In this document: positions 1-8,195 of the stretch, piece by piece
Layout of the letters: each line of letters opens with the position of its first letter
Numbering within the stretch: position 1 is the first letter of the stretch
DNA from: Proteobacteria bacterium ST_bin14
Lineage (GTDB): Bacteria; Pseudomonadota; Alphaproteobacteria; Sphingomonadales; Sphingomonadaceae
Assembly: GCA_002083655.1 (NCBI GenBank)
Contig: MSXR01000006.1
Span: 303,394-367,393, forward strand
DNA: 64,000 bases
Direction: 5' to 3'
Translations under genes and position numbers: made by a program
The notes under the pieces: generated by a model
Databases searched by the model: none
What the model saw: only the letters and a program-made list of their open reading frames with translations
Told to the model about the DNA's origin: nothing

Positions 1-126
1 GCGAAATGGTGGCTGCCCGACGAAATCCTGTTCGTCGACGATCTGCCCCACACCGCCACCGGCAAACTGCTGAAAACGGCCTTGCGCGCACAGTATAAGG
101 ACCACCGGCTGGCAAGTGCTGCCTGA
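1..126 (+). CDS. C-terminal end of an AMP-binding (fatty) acyl-CoA synthetase, cut by the window edge
   Basis: Only the last 41 residues are present. They contain the terminal motif of the adenylate-forming (ANL) superfamily, with LPHTATGKLLK at about residues 15-25. The lysine of the TGK segment is normally the catalytic A10 lysine that promotes acyl-adenylate formation. After it the chain runs about 17 residues to the stop, the usual ending for medium- or long-chain acyl-CoA ligases. It converges with the radical SAM gene after a 14-bp gap. Family assignment is good; the substrate cannot be read from this fragment. Confidence 0.8.
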   Translation, partial: AKWWLPDEILFVDDLPHTATGKLLKTALRAQYKDHRLASAA

Positions 127-140
127 CGTGAATTCGGGTC

Positions 141-1217
141 TTACCCGAACAACTCCCCCTGCGGCCCGGCGGGCGGCCTGAACAGATCGCTGCGCAGCAC
201 AGTGCGGTCGCGGTTCAGCCCCAGCTTGCGGTAAGCGATCGTGAAACGCGTGTGCGTCAGGTCGGCCCATGGCCCTGATCCCCGCATCCGGGTGCCGAAA
301 TCAGGGTCGTTATCGCGCCCGCCGCGCAACGATTGGATGATCGCCATCACCTTGCTTGCGCGATCGGGGAAGTGCGCCGCCAGCCACGCCCTGAACAGCG
401 GCGCAACTTCGAATGGCAGCCGGACCGGGATATATGAGGCTGACTGTGCGCCCGCTGCTGCTGCCGCGGCCAAAATATGATCGATTTCGTGATCGGTGAT
501 GGCGGGGATGACGGGCGAAATCGATACGTGAACGGGTATTCCCGCCGCTGCTAGCGCGCGCATTGCTGCCAGGCGGTTGGCCGGGCCTGGCGCGCGCGGT
601 TCCATCGTCATCGCCGTGCGCGGGTCGAGTGTGGTGATTGATATCATCACCGAGACAAGGCCTTTTGCCGCCATTGGGGCCAGCACGTCGATATCGCGCA
701 CCACGCGGTCTGATTTGGTGGTGATTGTCAGCGGATGATCGCACGCCGCCAACACCTCCAGGCAGCCGCGCATGATGCGCCACTCCCGCTCGATCGGCTG
801 ATAGGCATCGGTGTTGGTGCCAAAGGCGATTGGGGCAGGGGTGTAGCCACGTTTGGCGAGTTCGGCGCGGAGGAGGCTTGGCGCATCAGGCTTGGCGAAC
901 AGCTTGGTTTCAAAATCCAGCCCCGGCGAGAGATCAAGGAACGCATGGGTTGGCCGGGCGAAACAATAGATGCAGCCATGTTCGCACCCGCGATAGGGGT
1001 TGATCGATCGATCGAACGGCACATCGGGCGACTGGTTGCGCGAGATGATCGTGCGCGCGGTCTCAACGGTAACGCTAGTGCGGATTGGCGGCGGTGCACC
1101 ATCCAGCAGATCGCGCCAATCAAGCCAGTCGCCATCGGCTTCTGTGCACGGCAGGTTGAACCGATCGCTGGTCGTGTTCAGGGTGGCGCCGCGCGCAGGG
1201 CGTGATCGCTTGGGCAT
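141..1217 (-). CDS. PA0069-family radical SAM protein
   Basis: A 358-residue radical SAM enzyme. The cluster-binding CxxxCxxC motif is visible as C78, C82 and C85 (GCEHGCIYC), preceded by the NPYRGC segment typical of the PA0069 family. This family is related in sequence to spore photoproduct lyase (SplB), which repairs a UV thymine lesion, but its substrate is not established. The start ATG at 1217 lies 25 bp from a GAAC-N7-GAAC direct repeat that matches the alphaproteobacterial LexA operator, so a DNA-damage role is a reasonable inference. It is divergent from the VOC gene and ends 14 bp from the upstream acyl-CoA synthetase. Confidence 0.9.
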   Translation of the reverse strand: MPKRSRPARGATLNTTSDRFNLPCTEADGDWLDWRDLLDGAPPPIRTSVTVETARTIISRNQSPDVPFDRSINPYRGCEHGCIYCFARPTHAFLDLSPGLDFETKLFAKPDAPSLLRAELAKRGYTPAPIAFGTNTDAYQPIEREWRIMRGCLEVLAACDHPLTITTKSDRVVRDIDVLAPMAAKGLVSVMISITTLDPRTAMTMEPRAPGPANRLAAMRALAAAGIPVHVSISPVIPAITDHEIDHILAAAAAAGAQSASYIPVRLPFEVAPLFRAWLAAHFPDRASKVMAIIQSLRGGRDNDPDFGTRMRGSGPWADLTHTRFTIAYRKLGLNRDRTVLRSDLFRPPAGPQGELFG

Positions 1218-1241
1218 TGACCCATCATAGTGCGGCGGTTA

Positions 1242-1256
1242 GAACATAGATAGAAC
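1242..1256. promoter_or_regulatory. Candidate LexA (SOS) box, GAAC-N7-GAAC
   Basis: The sequence GAACATAGATAGAAC is an exact direct repeat with 7-bp spacing; on the minus strand it reads GTTC-N7-GTTC, the known LexA site of Alphaproteobacteria. It sits in the 61-bp divergent gap, 25 bp before the radical SAM start and 22 bp before the VOC start. It could control either gene. A two-half-site match alone is weak, but its position and AT-rich centre support it. Confidence 0.6.
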
Positions 1257-1278
1257 AAAATGCTGAAGGAGGGTGGCA

Positions 1279-1623
1279 ATGGCGCGACTATATTATCTCG
1301 AATTACCCGTGGCGGATTCGGCGCGGTCGGCAGCGTTTTATGGGGAGGCGTTTGGCTGGAGCTTTACCCAATTCGGGCCAAGCTATTCGGCCACCATGAC
1401 GGGCGATACCGATATCGGCCTTGATTCAGATGCGGAGACGCAGGTGAAGGCGCCGCTGCCGGTGATCGACACCGATGATCTGGAATCAGCGCTCGCCGCG
1501 GTGGTTGCGGCGGGTGGGACGATCAAGGTACCGATTTTCGCCTTTCCGGGCGGCAGGCGCTTTCACTTCATCGATCCCGACGGCCATGAACTTGCCGTTT
1601 CAGCCGCAGATAGGGCTGGTTGA
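1279..1623 (+). CDS. VOC (glyoxalase/bleomycin-resistance fold) family protein
   Basis: A 114-residue single-domain protein of the vicinal oxygen chelate superfamily. The N-terminus (ARLYYLELPVADSARSAAFY) and the ending FHFIDPDGHELAV are the paired beta-alpha-beta-beta signatures of the fold. An in-frame GTG exists at 1273, but AAGGAGG at 1266-1272 lies six bases before ATG 1279 and covers that GTG region, so ATG 1279 is the start. The substrate is unknown; members range from glyoxalase I to antibiotic-binding proteins. Its promoter shares the divergent gap that holds the SOS-like box. Confidence 0.85.
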   Translation: MARLYYLELPVADSARSAAFYGEAFGWSFTQFGPSYSATMTGDTDIGLDSDAETQVKAPLPVIDTDDLESALAAVVAAGGTIKVPIFAFPGGRRFHFIDPDGHELAVSAADRAG

Positions 1624-1677
1624 TCGCGGCCGTACCGGCAGCCATCGTCGCGCCCTGGCGGTGGGAGCGGTGGGCAA

Positions 1678-2205
1678 TCAGCGTTCCATCAAACGCGGCA
1701 TCAGTTCCACGAAATTGCAGGGCCGGTGGCGGCTGTCGAGTTGGGTGGCAAGAATACCGTCCCACCCGTCCTTCACCGCGCCCGTCGATCCGGGCAGCGC
1801 AAAGATATAGGTGCCGCGTGCCACCGCAGCGCAGGCGCGGGACTGGATGGTTGATGTGCCAATGGTCTGAAAGCTGAGCCAGCGAAACAGCTCGCCAAAA
1901 CCGGGTATCGCCTTGTCCTGAACCTGCTCAATGGCCTCAGGCGTCACATCGCGCCCGGTAACGCCGGTGCCGCCGGTGGTGATGATGCAGTCCACCAGCG
2001 GATCGGCGATCCAGCCGTTCAGCGTTTCGACGATCACCGGCACATCATCGCGCACAATGGCGCGATCAGCGAGCACATGCCCCGCCGCCGTCAATCGCGC
2101 GACCAGCGTGTCGCCGGAGCGGTCATCGGTCAGGCCGCGGGTGTCTGAAACAGTAAGGACGGCGATGCGAACCGGCAGAAAAACCGCATTCTCGTCAATG
2201 GGCAC
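1678..2205 (-). CDS. moaB: Molybdenum cofactor biosynthesis protein MoaB
   Basis: A 175-residue MogA/MoaB-type protein, the usual length for the family, which adenylates molybdopterin before metal insertion. The signature TTGGTGVTGRDVTPEAI is present at about residues 76-92, with the LTVSDTRG motif near the N-terminus. The start overlaps the 3' end of the lytic transglycosylase gene by 11 bp, so the two are probably co-transcribed although functionally unrelated. No other molybdopterin genes are in the window. MoaB rather than MogA is chosen on overall pattern; the two are close relatives. Confidence 0.9.
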   Translation of the reverse strand: MPIDENAVFLPVRIAVLTVSDTRGLTDDRSGDTLVARLTAAGHVLADRAIVRDDVPVIVETLNGWIADPLVDCIITTGGTGVTGRDVTPEAIEQVQDKAIPGFGELFRWLSFQTIGTSTIQSRACAAVARGTYIFALPGSTGAVKDGWDGILATQLDSRHRPCNFVELMPRLMER

Positions 2206-3955
2206 TGGCGGTCATCACTGGCTTAATCTTGTTGGTGATGCGGACAGATGGTGCGCCAGGCAGGCCGGGAAAGCGCGGCCATAGCCCTTGCGATAATGCC
2301 GCGCGGCTGGGGGATACGGCCTTGCCGCTCTCGCGTTCATATACCCAGTAATTACGCAGCACCGTCACCACATAGCCACGCGTTTCCCAATAGGGGATCG
2401 ATTCGATGTAGAGCAGCGGATCACCGCCATCCTTGACGATGGTGTTCCACGCCTCAACCGGCACTGAACCGGCGTTATACGCCGCAATCACCTTGGGCAG
2501 CAGGCCACCGGTGGCGGGCTGATCGCGCAACCATTCGAGATAGCTTTGGCCGATTTCGATGTTGGTCGATGGCCGGGTCAGTGCGGCGCGATCTGCGCGC
2601 ATGCCGCGCGTGCGGCTCATGTCGCTGGCAGCACCGGGGCGGACCTGCATCAGGCCGTAAGCCCCCGCTGCACTGACGACATCGGTGCGAAACTTCGATT
2701 CCTGCAGCGTGTGCGCATAAACCAGCGCCTTATCGACCCGCCACCCGCCATCAGGTGTCCAATTGGGCGCGGGGTAGCGCGCCGCAAGGCCGGGCGAGGC
2801 ACCCGCCGGGGCATTGTGCGACAGCCAGATCTGCGTTGAGGGCAAGTTAAGTGCACCCGCTACCCGCAGCAGCGCGGCATAGTCAGCCGGATCGCCGATC
2901 CGCGCCTGCCGCTTGAAGACTTCGTCAGCCAAAACATCTTCATCAATTTCGACGAGTGCGGCGGCAACGCGCAGATTGGGTCGGCGACCAAGCGTCTGCC
3001 AATCGGCGGCGATGCGAATATCGTTGGCGCGATCAACCGGCGTGCGAATGCCCAGCGTCTGGCGCGCGAGCAGGCCGTAAAATGTCTCATCATATTGCGC
3101 GGCGCCCTTCAGCCGCGCTTCAATACGGTCCGCACGCCCGCACGCCATATCGGCGCGCGATGCCCAATACAGGCCGGCGGATCGCAGCTCGATATCGGTT
3201 GATCTGGTGGCGACGCTGGCAAAAGCATCGCTTGCACCAGCGCAATCCTGTTGCCGCCAGGCGGCCAGCCCCGATACCCAATCGGCCTGAATCGCCCATT
3301 CGCCAGATCCCTGACGCGCCTTTGCTGCCATCAGCCGCGCGTTCACATCATCGCCTGATACAAAATACACCCAGGCGATTTTTTGCTGCCATTCCGATTG
3401 CGCTTCGGGCGTCAGTCCCGGCGTGCTTTCCAGCAATTGTTGGGCGTCCGAACCGCGATCCTCTTTGATGAACGGCTGCATTTTGATTGCAAGCTGGGCA
3501 GCGATCTGGTCGCTTTTCAAACTCTTGGCGCGGGCGCGGATGGGGGCGCCGCCGATCCAGCTGAGCGCTTGCGTATAGGGCAGTGTCGGCAATTCGCTTG
3601 CGCCGCGTGCTTTGGCCATTCGCGCAAGTTGTTCGGCCTGGGGTAATTCGGGCGCTTCGAAAACCAATTTGGCCAATTCTTCCGCGGTTGCCTTTGGCGA
3701 ACCCGGCGCGACGACCAAAGCTGCCGTGGCAATTGTGTGCAGCGGCCCCGGCTTCATCGTCGCCAACTGCAAACGGGCATCGACCCATTTCTTGTCGCGG
3801 ATGGCGCTGAACACGATGCGGTATCCGGCCCGCTGTTCCGCATCGAGCTGTGCTGGAATGGTTTCGGGCTGGGCAGCAGCCGGAATCTCGCCCGCCAGTG
3901 CAGGAACAGCGGGCAAAAGACCGATCGTCGCGGCGATAAGCAACAGTCTTTTCAC
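2195..3955 (-). CDS. Soluble lytic murein transglycosylase (Slt family)
   Basis: A 586-residue exported protein that cleaves the MurNAc-GlcNAc bond of peptidoglycan, leaving 1,6-anhydro ends. Residues 1-21 form a signal peptide ending ALA, so it should act in the periplasm. A long helical superhelix-like region of about 390 residues precedes the SLT domain. The catalytic glutamate is E419 in LQESKF, followed by SAAGAYGLMQVRPG and later AYNAGSVPV, the hallmark SLT blocks. Its start overlaps the stop of the UDG-like gene by 4 bp, and its stop overlaps moaB, so all three form one transcription unit. Confidence 0.93.
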   Translation of the reverse strand: MKRLLLIAATIGLLPAVPALAGEIPAAAQPETIPAQLDAEQRAGYRIVFSAIRDKKWVDARLQLATMKPGPLHTIATAALVVAPGSPKATAEELAKLVFEAPELPQAEQLARMAKARGASELPTLPYTQALSWIGGAPIRARAKSLKSDQIAAQLAIKMQPFIKEDRGSDAQQLLESTPGLTPEAQSEWQQKIAWVYFVSGDDVNARLMAAKARQGSGEWAIQADWVSGLAAWRQQDCAGASDAFASVATRSTDIELRSAGLYWASRADMACGRADRIEARLKGAAQYDETFYGLLARQTLGIRTPVDRANDIRIAADWQTLGRRPNLRVAAALVEIDEDVLADEVFKRQARIGDPADYAALLRVAGALNLPSTQIWLSHNAPAGASPGLAARYPAPNWTPDGGWRVDKALVYAHTLQESKFRTDVVSAAGAYGLMQVRPGAASDMSRTRGMRADRAALTRPSTNIEIGQSYLEWLRDQPATGGLLPKVIAAYNAGSVPVEAWNTIVKDGGDPLLYIESIPYWETRGYVVTVLRNYWVYERESGKAVSPSRAALSQGLWPRFPGLPGAPSVRITNKIKPVMTASAH

Positions 3956-4764
3956 GCATCAATCCCCTGGGCAAGCAACAACAAGTCCTTCCAGGCTTCC
4001 GCCTTGGCGGCCGGTCTTTCGAGCAAGAAGCGCGGGTGGAAACTCGCAACTGCTTCGATCGGCGGGACTTGTTGTGTATTGTTTCGGTTAATTGGGCGTA
4101 AAGCGCCACGCATATCGGCGATGTCTGCCCCAAGCAGCGCACGGCTCGCCGCATTGCCGATCACGAGCACGCGTCGCGGCCCAGCAAGCATCACCTGATG
4201 GCGTAGCGCTGCATCCAATGCGGGCATGAATTCGGGCGGGATGCTGCCCGTGCTGGGGCGTACGACGCACATTGGCACCAGATAGATCGAGTCGCGCGTC
4301 CGACCGATGGCGGCAAGCATACGATCGAACAAAGCCCCGGTTGGGCCACTCAACAGGCTGCCCGCGGCGCCGTCATCGCGTTCCGGCATTTCGATGATGA
4401 CCATCAGCGGCGACTGCGCCGCCCCTTGCGCACCGATGCGCGGGCCGGCCCAGCCCGAATCGGGGGCATCATCGCTGAGGCGCCAGGCCTCAAATGCAGC
4501 GATATCGGCTGGCATTGGCGCGATTGGGCGAGCCGGCGCCGCAGGCGCTGCGGGCGCCGCACGGGCACGCGGTGGCGGTGTGGCATCGCGGTCTGATGGT
4601 GCGGTTGAATCGGCTTCAGGCGCGGGTTTTTCCGCTTCGGCCTGCAACCAGTTGCGCGGTTCTTCGGCGATCGCAACGTCCAGCCCAGCCTCTTTCCACC
4701 AGTCCATCATGCTGGTGACGCTGGCCGCCCAGTCGAAATTTTGATCTGCCCCCATGGCCATCAT
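3952..4764 (-). CDS. Uracil-DNA glycosylase-like protein, probably degenerate
   Basis: A 270-residue protein whose last 155 residues resemble family 4 uracil-DNA glycosylases: GPTGALFDRMLAAIG, then LVIGNAASRALLG, and a terminal SFHPRFLL block at about 241-248. Key features of an active enzyme are missing. The GExPG motif is replaced by VIIEMPERDD (about 122-131), and there is a single cysteine (C166) where the family needs four for its 4Fe-4S cluster. Residues 41-90 are a Pro/Ala-rich linker. It may be inactive on uracil or serve another purpose. First gene of the run leading to the transglycosylase and moaB; the start could also be the second or third Met. Confidence 0.75.
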   Translation of the reverse strand: MMAMGADQNFDWAASVTSMMDWWKEAGLDVAIAEEPRNWLQAEAEKPAPEADSTAPSDRDATPPPRARAAPAAPAAPARPIAPMPADIAAFEAWRLSDDAPDSGWAGPRIGAQGAAQSPLMVIIEMPERDDGAAGSLLSGPTGALFDRMLAAIGRTRDSIYLVPMCVVRPSTGSIPPEFMPALDAALRHQVMLAGPRRVLVIGNAASRALLGADIADMRGALRPINRNNTQQVPPIEAVASFHPRFLLERPAAKAEAWKDLLLLAQGIDA

Positions 4765-4842
4765 CTAAAGTCCCGGTTGACGTGGCGGTCAATTCGCGGG
4801 CACGCGTGATTGGACAAGACGTTGCCGGAACGCGACGACGGA

Positions 4843-4878
4843 CTTTGGGACAGCCTTTGGGACAGGCTTGGGGTCAGC
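4843..4878. repeat. Three tandem 12-bp repeats upstream of ETF-QO
   Basis: Three consecutive 12-bp units: CTTTGGGACAGC (4843-4854), CTTTGGGACAGG (4855-4866) and CTTGGGGTCAGC (4867-4878). The first two differ at one base; the third has diverged further. They lie 43-78 bp before the ETF-QO start in the divergent gap shared with the UDG-like gene. They could be a multi-site operator or a neutral slippage product. Confidence 0.65.
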
Positions 4879-4920
4879 CCCGGTGCCGTGCCCCAGTAAC
4901 GTCTGCAAGTGGAGACGATC

Positions 4921-6576
4921 ATGAGCGAACGCGAGTCAATGCCGTATGATGTTGTGATTGTGGGGGCGGGCCCAGCCGGCCTGTCTGCTGCAATCCGATT
5001 GAAACAGCTGGCAAGCGAACAGGGCAGCGAACTTTCGGTTTGCGTGCTCGAAAAGGGTGCGGAGGTCGGCGCGCATATCCTGTCTGGCGCGGTGGTTGAT
5101 CCCATCGGTCTTGATGAACTGCTGCCTGATTGGCGCACCATGGGCTGCCCGATGGCCGAAACACCCGTGACGGAGAATCACCACTGGATTATGAGCAGGA
5201 CGGGGCACCGCGCACTGCCGCACTTCCTGTTGCCGCCCTTTCTGAACAATCACGGCACCTATACAGGCAGTCTGGGCAGCCTGTGCCGCTGGCTGGCCGA
5301 ACAGGCAGAGGGGATGGGGGTAGAGATTTTCCCCGGTTTCGCTGCGGCCGAAGTGCTGTTCAATGATGATGGTTCGGTAAAGGGCGTTGCAACCGGCGAC
5401 ATGGGCGTTGCGCGCGATGGCACCCACCGCGACGATTATCAGCCGGGGCTTGAGCTTCACGCGAAATATACATTCTTTGCCGAAGGGGTGCGCGGTCATC
5501 TGTCGAAGCAGCTGATTCGCCAATTTGATTTGGCAAAGGACAGCGAGCCACAGGTTTACGGCATCGGCATCAAGGAGTTATGGGACATTGCGCCCGAAAA
5601 TCACGTGCCGGGCCGGGTGATCCATACCCAAGGCTGGCCGTTGAACGACAATGCCAATGGCGGGGCGTTCCTATATCATCAGGCCAATGGCCAGGTGGCA
5701 CTGGGGCTGGTGACATGGCTCAGCTATTCGAACCCCCATCTGTCGCCGTTCAATGAAATGCAGCGCTGGAAAACCCACCCCTCAATCGCTGCCATCCTGA
5801 AGGGCGGCAAGCGCGTTTCCTATGGCGCGCGCGCGATTAGCGATGGCGGGCTTCAATCAATTCCGAAGCTGGTATTTCCCGGTGGCGCGCTGATCGGCTG
5901 TTCTGCGGGCTTCCTGAACGTGCCGCGCATCAAGGGCAGCCACACCGCCATGAAATCAGGCATGATGGCGGCTGAGGCTGCGTTTGCCGCGGTTAGCGAA
6001 GGCCGCTCCAGCGACGAACTGGCGGCGTATCCCGCGGCGTTTGAAAAAAGCTGGGTGAAAAAAGAACTGTCGGTTGTCCGCAACGCGCTGCCGCTGATCG
6101 AAAAATTCGGCATGCTGGCGGGGGCTGCGCTGGCAACGGCAACAATGTGGGCGGAAACGCTGCGGATCAAGATGCCCTTTACTCTGGGCCACCACCCCAA
6201 CCACGAAGACATGTGGCGCAAGGATCTGGTGCCCAAAATCGATTATCCCAAGCCTGACGGCGTCTTGTCGTTTGATCGCCTGTCGTCGGTATTCCTGTCG
6301 AATACCAACCATGCGGAGGATCAGCCGATCCATCTGCAACTCAAGGACCCAAGCGTCCCCATCGCGTTCAACCTGCCCATGTATGATGAACCGGCGCAGC
6401 GTTATTGCCCGGCTGGCGTGTACGAAGTGGTGGGCGAGGATACAGGCGATCCCAAGTTCGTCATCAACGCGCAGAATTGCGTCCACTGCAAGACATGTGA
6501 CATCAAGGATCCTACCCAGAACATCAACTGGGTGGTGCCCGAAGGCGGCGGAGGGCCAACCTATCCCAATATGTGA
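4921..6576 (+). CDS. Electron transfer flavoprotein-ubiquinone oxidoreductase
   Basis: A 551-residue membrane-associated enzyme that passes electrons from ETF (reduced by acyl-CoA and amino-acid dehydrogenases) to the quinone pool. The N-terminus carries the FAD Rossmann motif DVVIVGAGPAGLSAA. The C-terminus has the 4Fe-4S ligands, one Cys in YCPAGVYE and three in CVHCKTC, and ends with the conserved GGGPTYPNM. An in-frame GTG lies at 4909, but GGAG at 4911-4914 sits six bases before ATG 4921, which favours ATG. A triple 12-bp repeat lies just upstream. It likely works with the acyl-CoA dehydrogenase at 33.8 kb. Confidence 0.96.
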   Translation: MSERESMPYDVVIVGAGPAGLSAAIRLKQLASEQGSELSVCVLEKGAEVGAHILSGAVVDPIGLDELLPDWRTMGCPMAETPVTENHHWIMSRTGHRALPHFLLPPFLNNHGTYTGSLGSLCRWLAEQAEGMGVEIFPGFAAAEVLFNDDGSVKGVATGDMGVARDGTHRDDYQPGLELHAKYTFFAEGVRGHLSKQLIRQFDLAKDSEPQVYGIGIKELWDIAPENHVPGRVIHTQGWPLNDNANGGAFLYHQANGQVALGLVTWLSYSNPHLSPFNEMQRWKTHPSIAAILKGGKRVSYGARAISDGGLQSIPKLVFPGGALIGCSAGFLNVPRIKGSHTAMKSGMMAAEAAFAAVSEGRSSDELAAYPAAFEKSWVKKELSVVRNALPLIEKFGMLAGAALATATMWAETLRIKMPFTLGHHPNHEDMWRKDLVPKIDYPKPDGVLSFDRLSSVFLSNTNHAEDQPIHLQLKDPSVPIAFNLPMYDEPAQRYCPAGVYEVVGEDTGDPKFVINAQNCVHCKTCDIKDPTQNINWVVPEGGGGPTYPNM

Positions 6577-6580
6577 TCGA

Positions 6581-8188
6581 CTGATCGGCAAGCGGTTCGC
6601 ACTGCTGGCGGCATCGCTGCTGGTGCCGTGCGCGCCCGCTTATGCCGAGGCCAATCCTGACGATTTGTCGGCATATGTTCGCGCGCGCGCCGCCGATGCT
6701 GATGGCAATGCGGCCGTGGCGACAAATGGCTATGCGGCGGCGTTGGCAACGGAGCCTGACAACGCCGTGATCGCGCTGCGGGCCTATCGCGCGGCGATCA
6801 CCGCAGGCGATTTTGCGGTGTTGACGCGCGCGCGGCTGGTGCTGGAACGCGCCAATCTGGCCCCGGCGGACGCGGCGTTGCTCGCACTGGCGGAGGCGGT
6901 GCGGGATAAGGATGCGGTGGCGATCCGCGCGGCGATTGACCGGGTAAAGGCCGGGCCGCTTGATTTTCTGGCACCCGCTTTTCGCGCCTGGGCAGCCATT
7001 GGTGATCCTGTGGCCGCGCTTGCCGCGCTGGATACAGCCGGCACCAACCCCATCGAGCGACGCTATGGCCAGGAAAGCCGCGCGCTGCTGCTGATCGCGT
7101 CGGGAAAGATCGAGCAGGGTGCTGATCTGGTGCGTGTTCTGCTGAGTGCGGACCGCGCGAGCATTGATCTGCGCCTTGCCGCCGCGCAATTGCTGGCGGA
7201 TCGCGGACGGGGCGACCTCGCCACGTCGCTGCTCGCCGGCAGTGGGGCTGAGCTGGTGAATGCACGCCAGTCGATTGGCAATGGCAAGCTCGCGACCACG
7301 GCGTTCGGCATTTCCTATGTGCTGGGGCGATTGGCGTCTGACCTGGATGATGGCCAATCGGGGCGGTTGCTGATCGTGATGGTGCGCACCGCGTTGCGGC
7401 TTGATCCCGGCAATGATCGCGCCCGGCTGGTGCTGGCGTACACGCTGGCTGCCGATGGTAGCCCGGCCCAAGCGCTGAGAGCGCTTGAAGAGATTGCGCT
7501 CGCCAGCCCCTTTCGCCCGTTTGCCGATGAGCGGCGGGTCGCGCTGCTTGCCCGCGGCGAGGGGGTAGCGGTCGCGCTGGCCGAAGCAGCGCGGATCGCG
7601 GCCGCACCGGGTGCCAAACCCGCTGACATCAAGCGGTATGGCGATCTGCTTGCCGAAGCGGAGCAGTTTGATGCCGCCGCCGCTGCCTATCGCCGCGCGA
7701 TTGATGTTGATCCGGCGGCTGCGGACTGGGTGGTGTATCTGCAACTGGGCAGTGCGCTCGATCGGGCCGGGCGCTGGGCAAAGGCGCGGCCAATGCTCGA
7801 AAAATCAGTCGCGCTCGCGCCTGATCAGCCGGTGGCGTTGAACTATCTGGGCTATGGCTTGCTCGAAAATCGCGGTGATCGGGCCATGGCGCGCAAACTG
7901 CTGGAGCGGGCCAGCAGCCTGCGCCCCAAGGATCTGTCGATCCTTGATTCGCTCGCTTGGGCTTATTTTCTGCAAGGCGATGTCGCCCGCGCGCTGCCGC
8001 TGCTGGAAATGGCGGCAAATGGCGAGCCCGCCAACAGCACGATTAATGAGCATCTGGGTGATGCCTATTGGCAATTGGGTCGCCGTTATGAAGCGCGTTA
8101 CGCCTGGCGCGCCGCTGCATTGGTGGCTGAGGCGAATGATGCGCCACGGCTCGCTGCAAAAATTGCCAACGGCACGGCCGTGCGCTGA
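6581..8188 (+). CDS. Exported tetratricopeptide-repeat protein
   Basis: About 535 residues, beginning just after the ETF-QO stop. A clear signal peptide runs from the first residues (IGKRFALLAASLL) to PAYA, so it is exported. The body is alanine-rich helical repeats, with well-formed TPR units over the last 150 residues (for example VYLQLGSALDRAGRW and LGDAYWQLGRRYEA). The start is a problem: the frame has no ATG, GTG or TTG between the ETF-QO stop and the signal sequence, so CTG 6581 is given provisionally. TPR proteins like this scaffold envelope complexes; no partner is visible. It ends 7 bp before ispE. Confidence 0.82.
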   Translation: MIGKRFALLAASLLVPCAPAYAEANPDDLSAYVRARAADADGNAAVATNGYAAALATEPDNAVIALRAYRAAITAGDFAVLTRARLVLERANLAPADAALLALAEAVRDKDAVAIRAAIDRVKAGPLDFLAPAFRAWAAIGDPVAALAALDTAGTNPIERRYGQESRALLLIASGKIEQGADLVRVLLSADRASIDLRLAAAQLLADRGRGDLATSLLAGSGAELVNARQSIGNGKLATTAFGISYVLGRLASDLDDGQSGRLLIVMVRTALRLDPGNDRARLVLAYTLAADGSPAQALRALEEIALASPFRPFADERRVALLARGEGVAVALAEAARIAAAPGAKPADIKRYGDLLAEAEQFDAAAAAYRRAIDVDPAAADWVVYLQLGSALDRAGRWAKARPMLEKSVALAPDQPVALNYLGYGLLENRGDRAMARKLLERASSLRPKDLSILDSLAWAYFLQGDVARALPLLEMAANGEPANSTINEHLGDAYWQLGRRYEARYAWRAAALVAEANDAPRLAAKIANGTAVR

Positions 8189-8195
8189 TCCACCG

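Noticed and set aside
3348..4154. A 268-codon frame crossing the transglycosylase and UDG-like genes
   Set aside because: Arg/Ser-rich and spans two genes in another frame of the same strand; a shadow of GC-biased codon positions.
6272..6580. N-terminal extension of the TPR protein into ETF-QO
   Set aside because: It overlaps the conserved C-terminal Fe-S domain of ETF-QO in another frame, and the signal peptide lies only after the ETF-QO stop.
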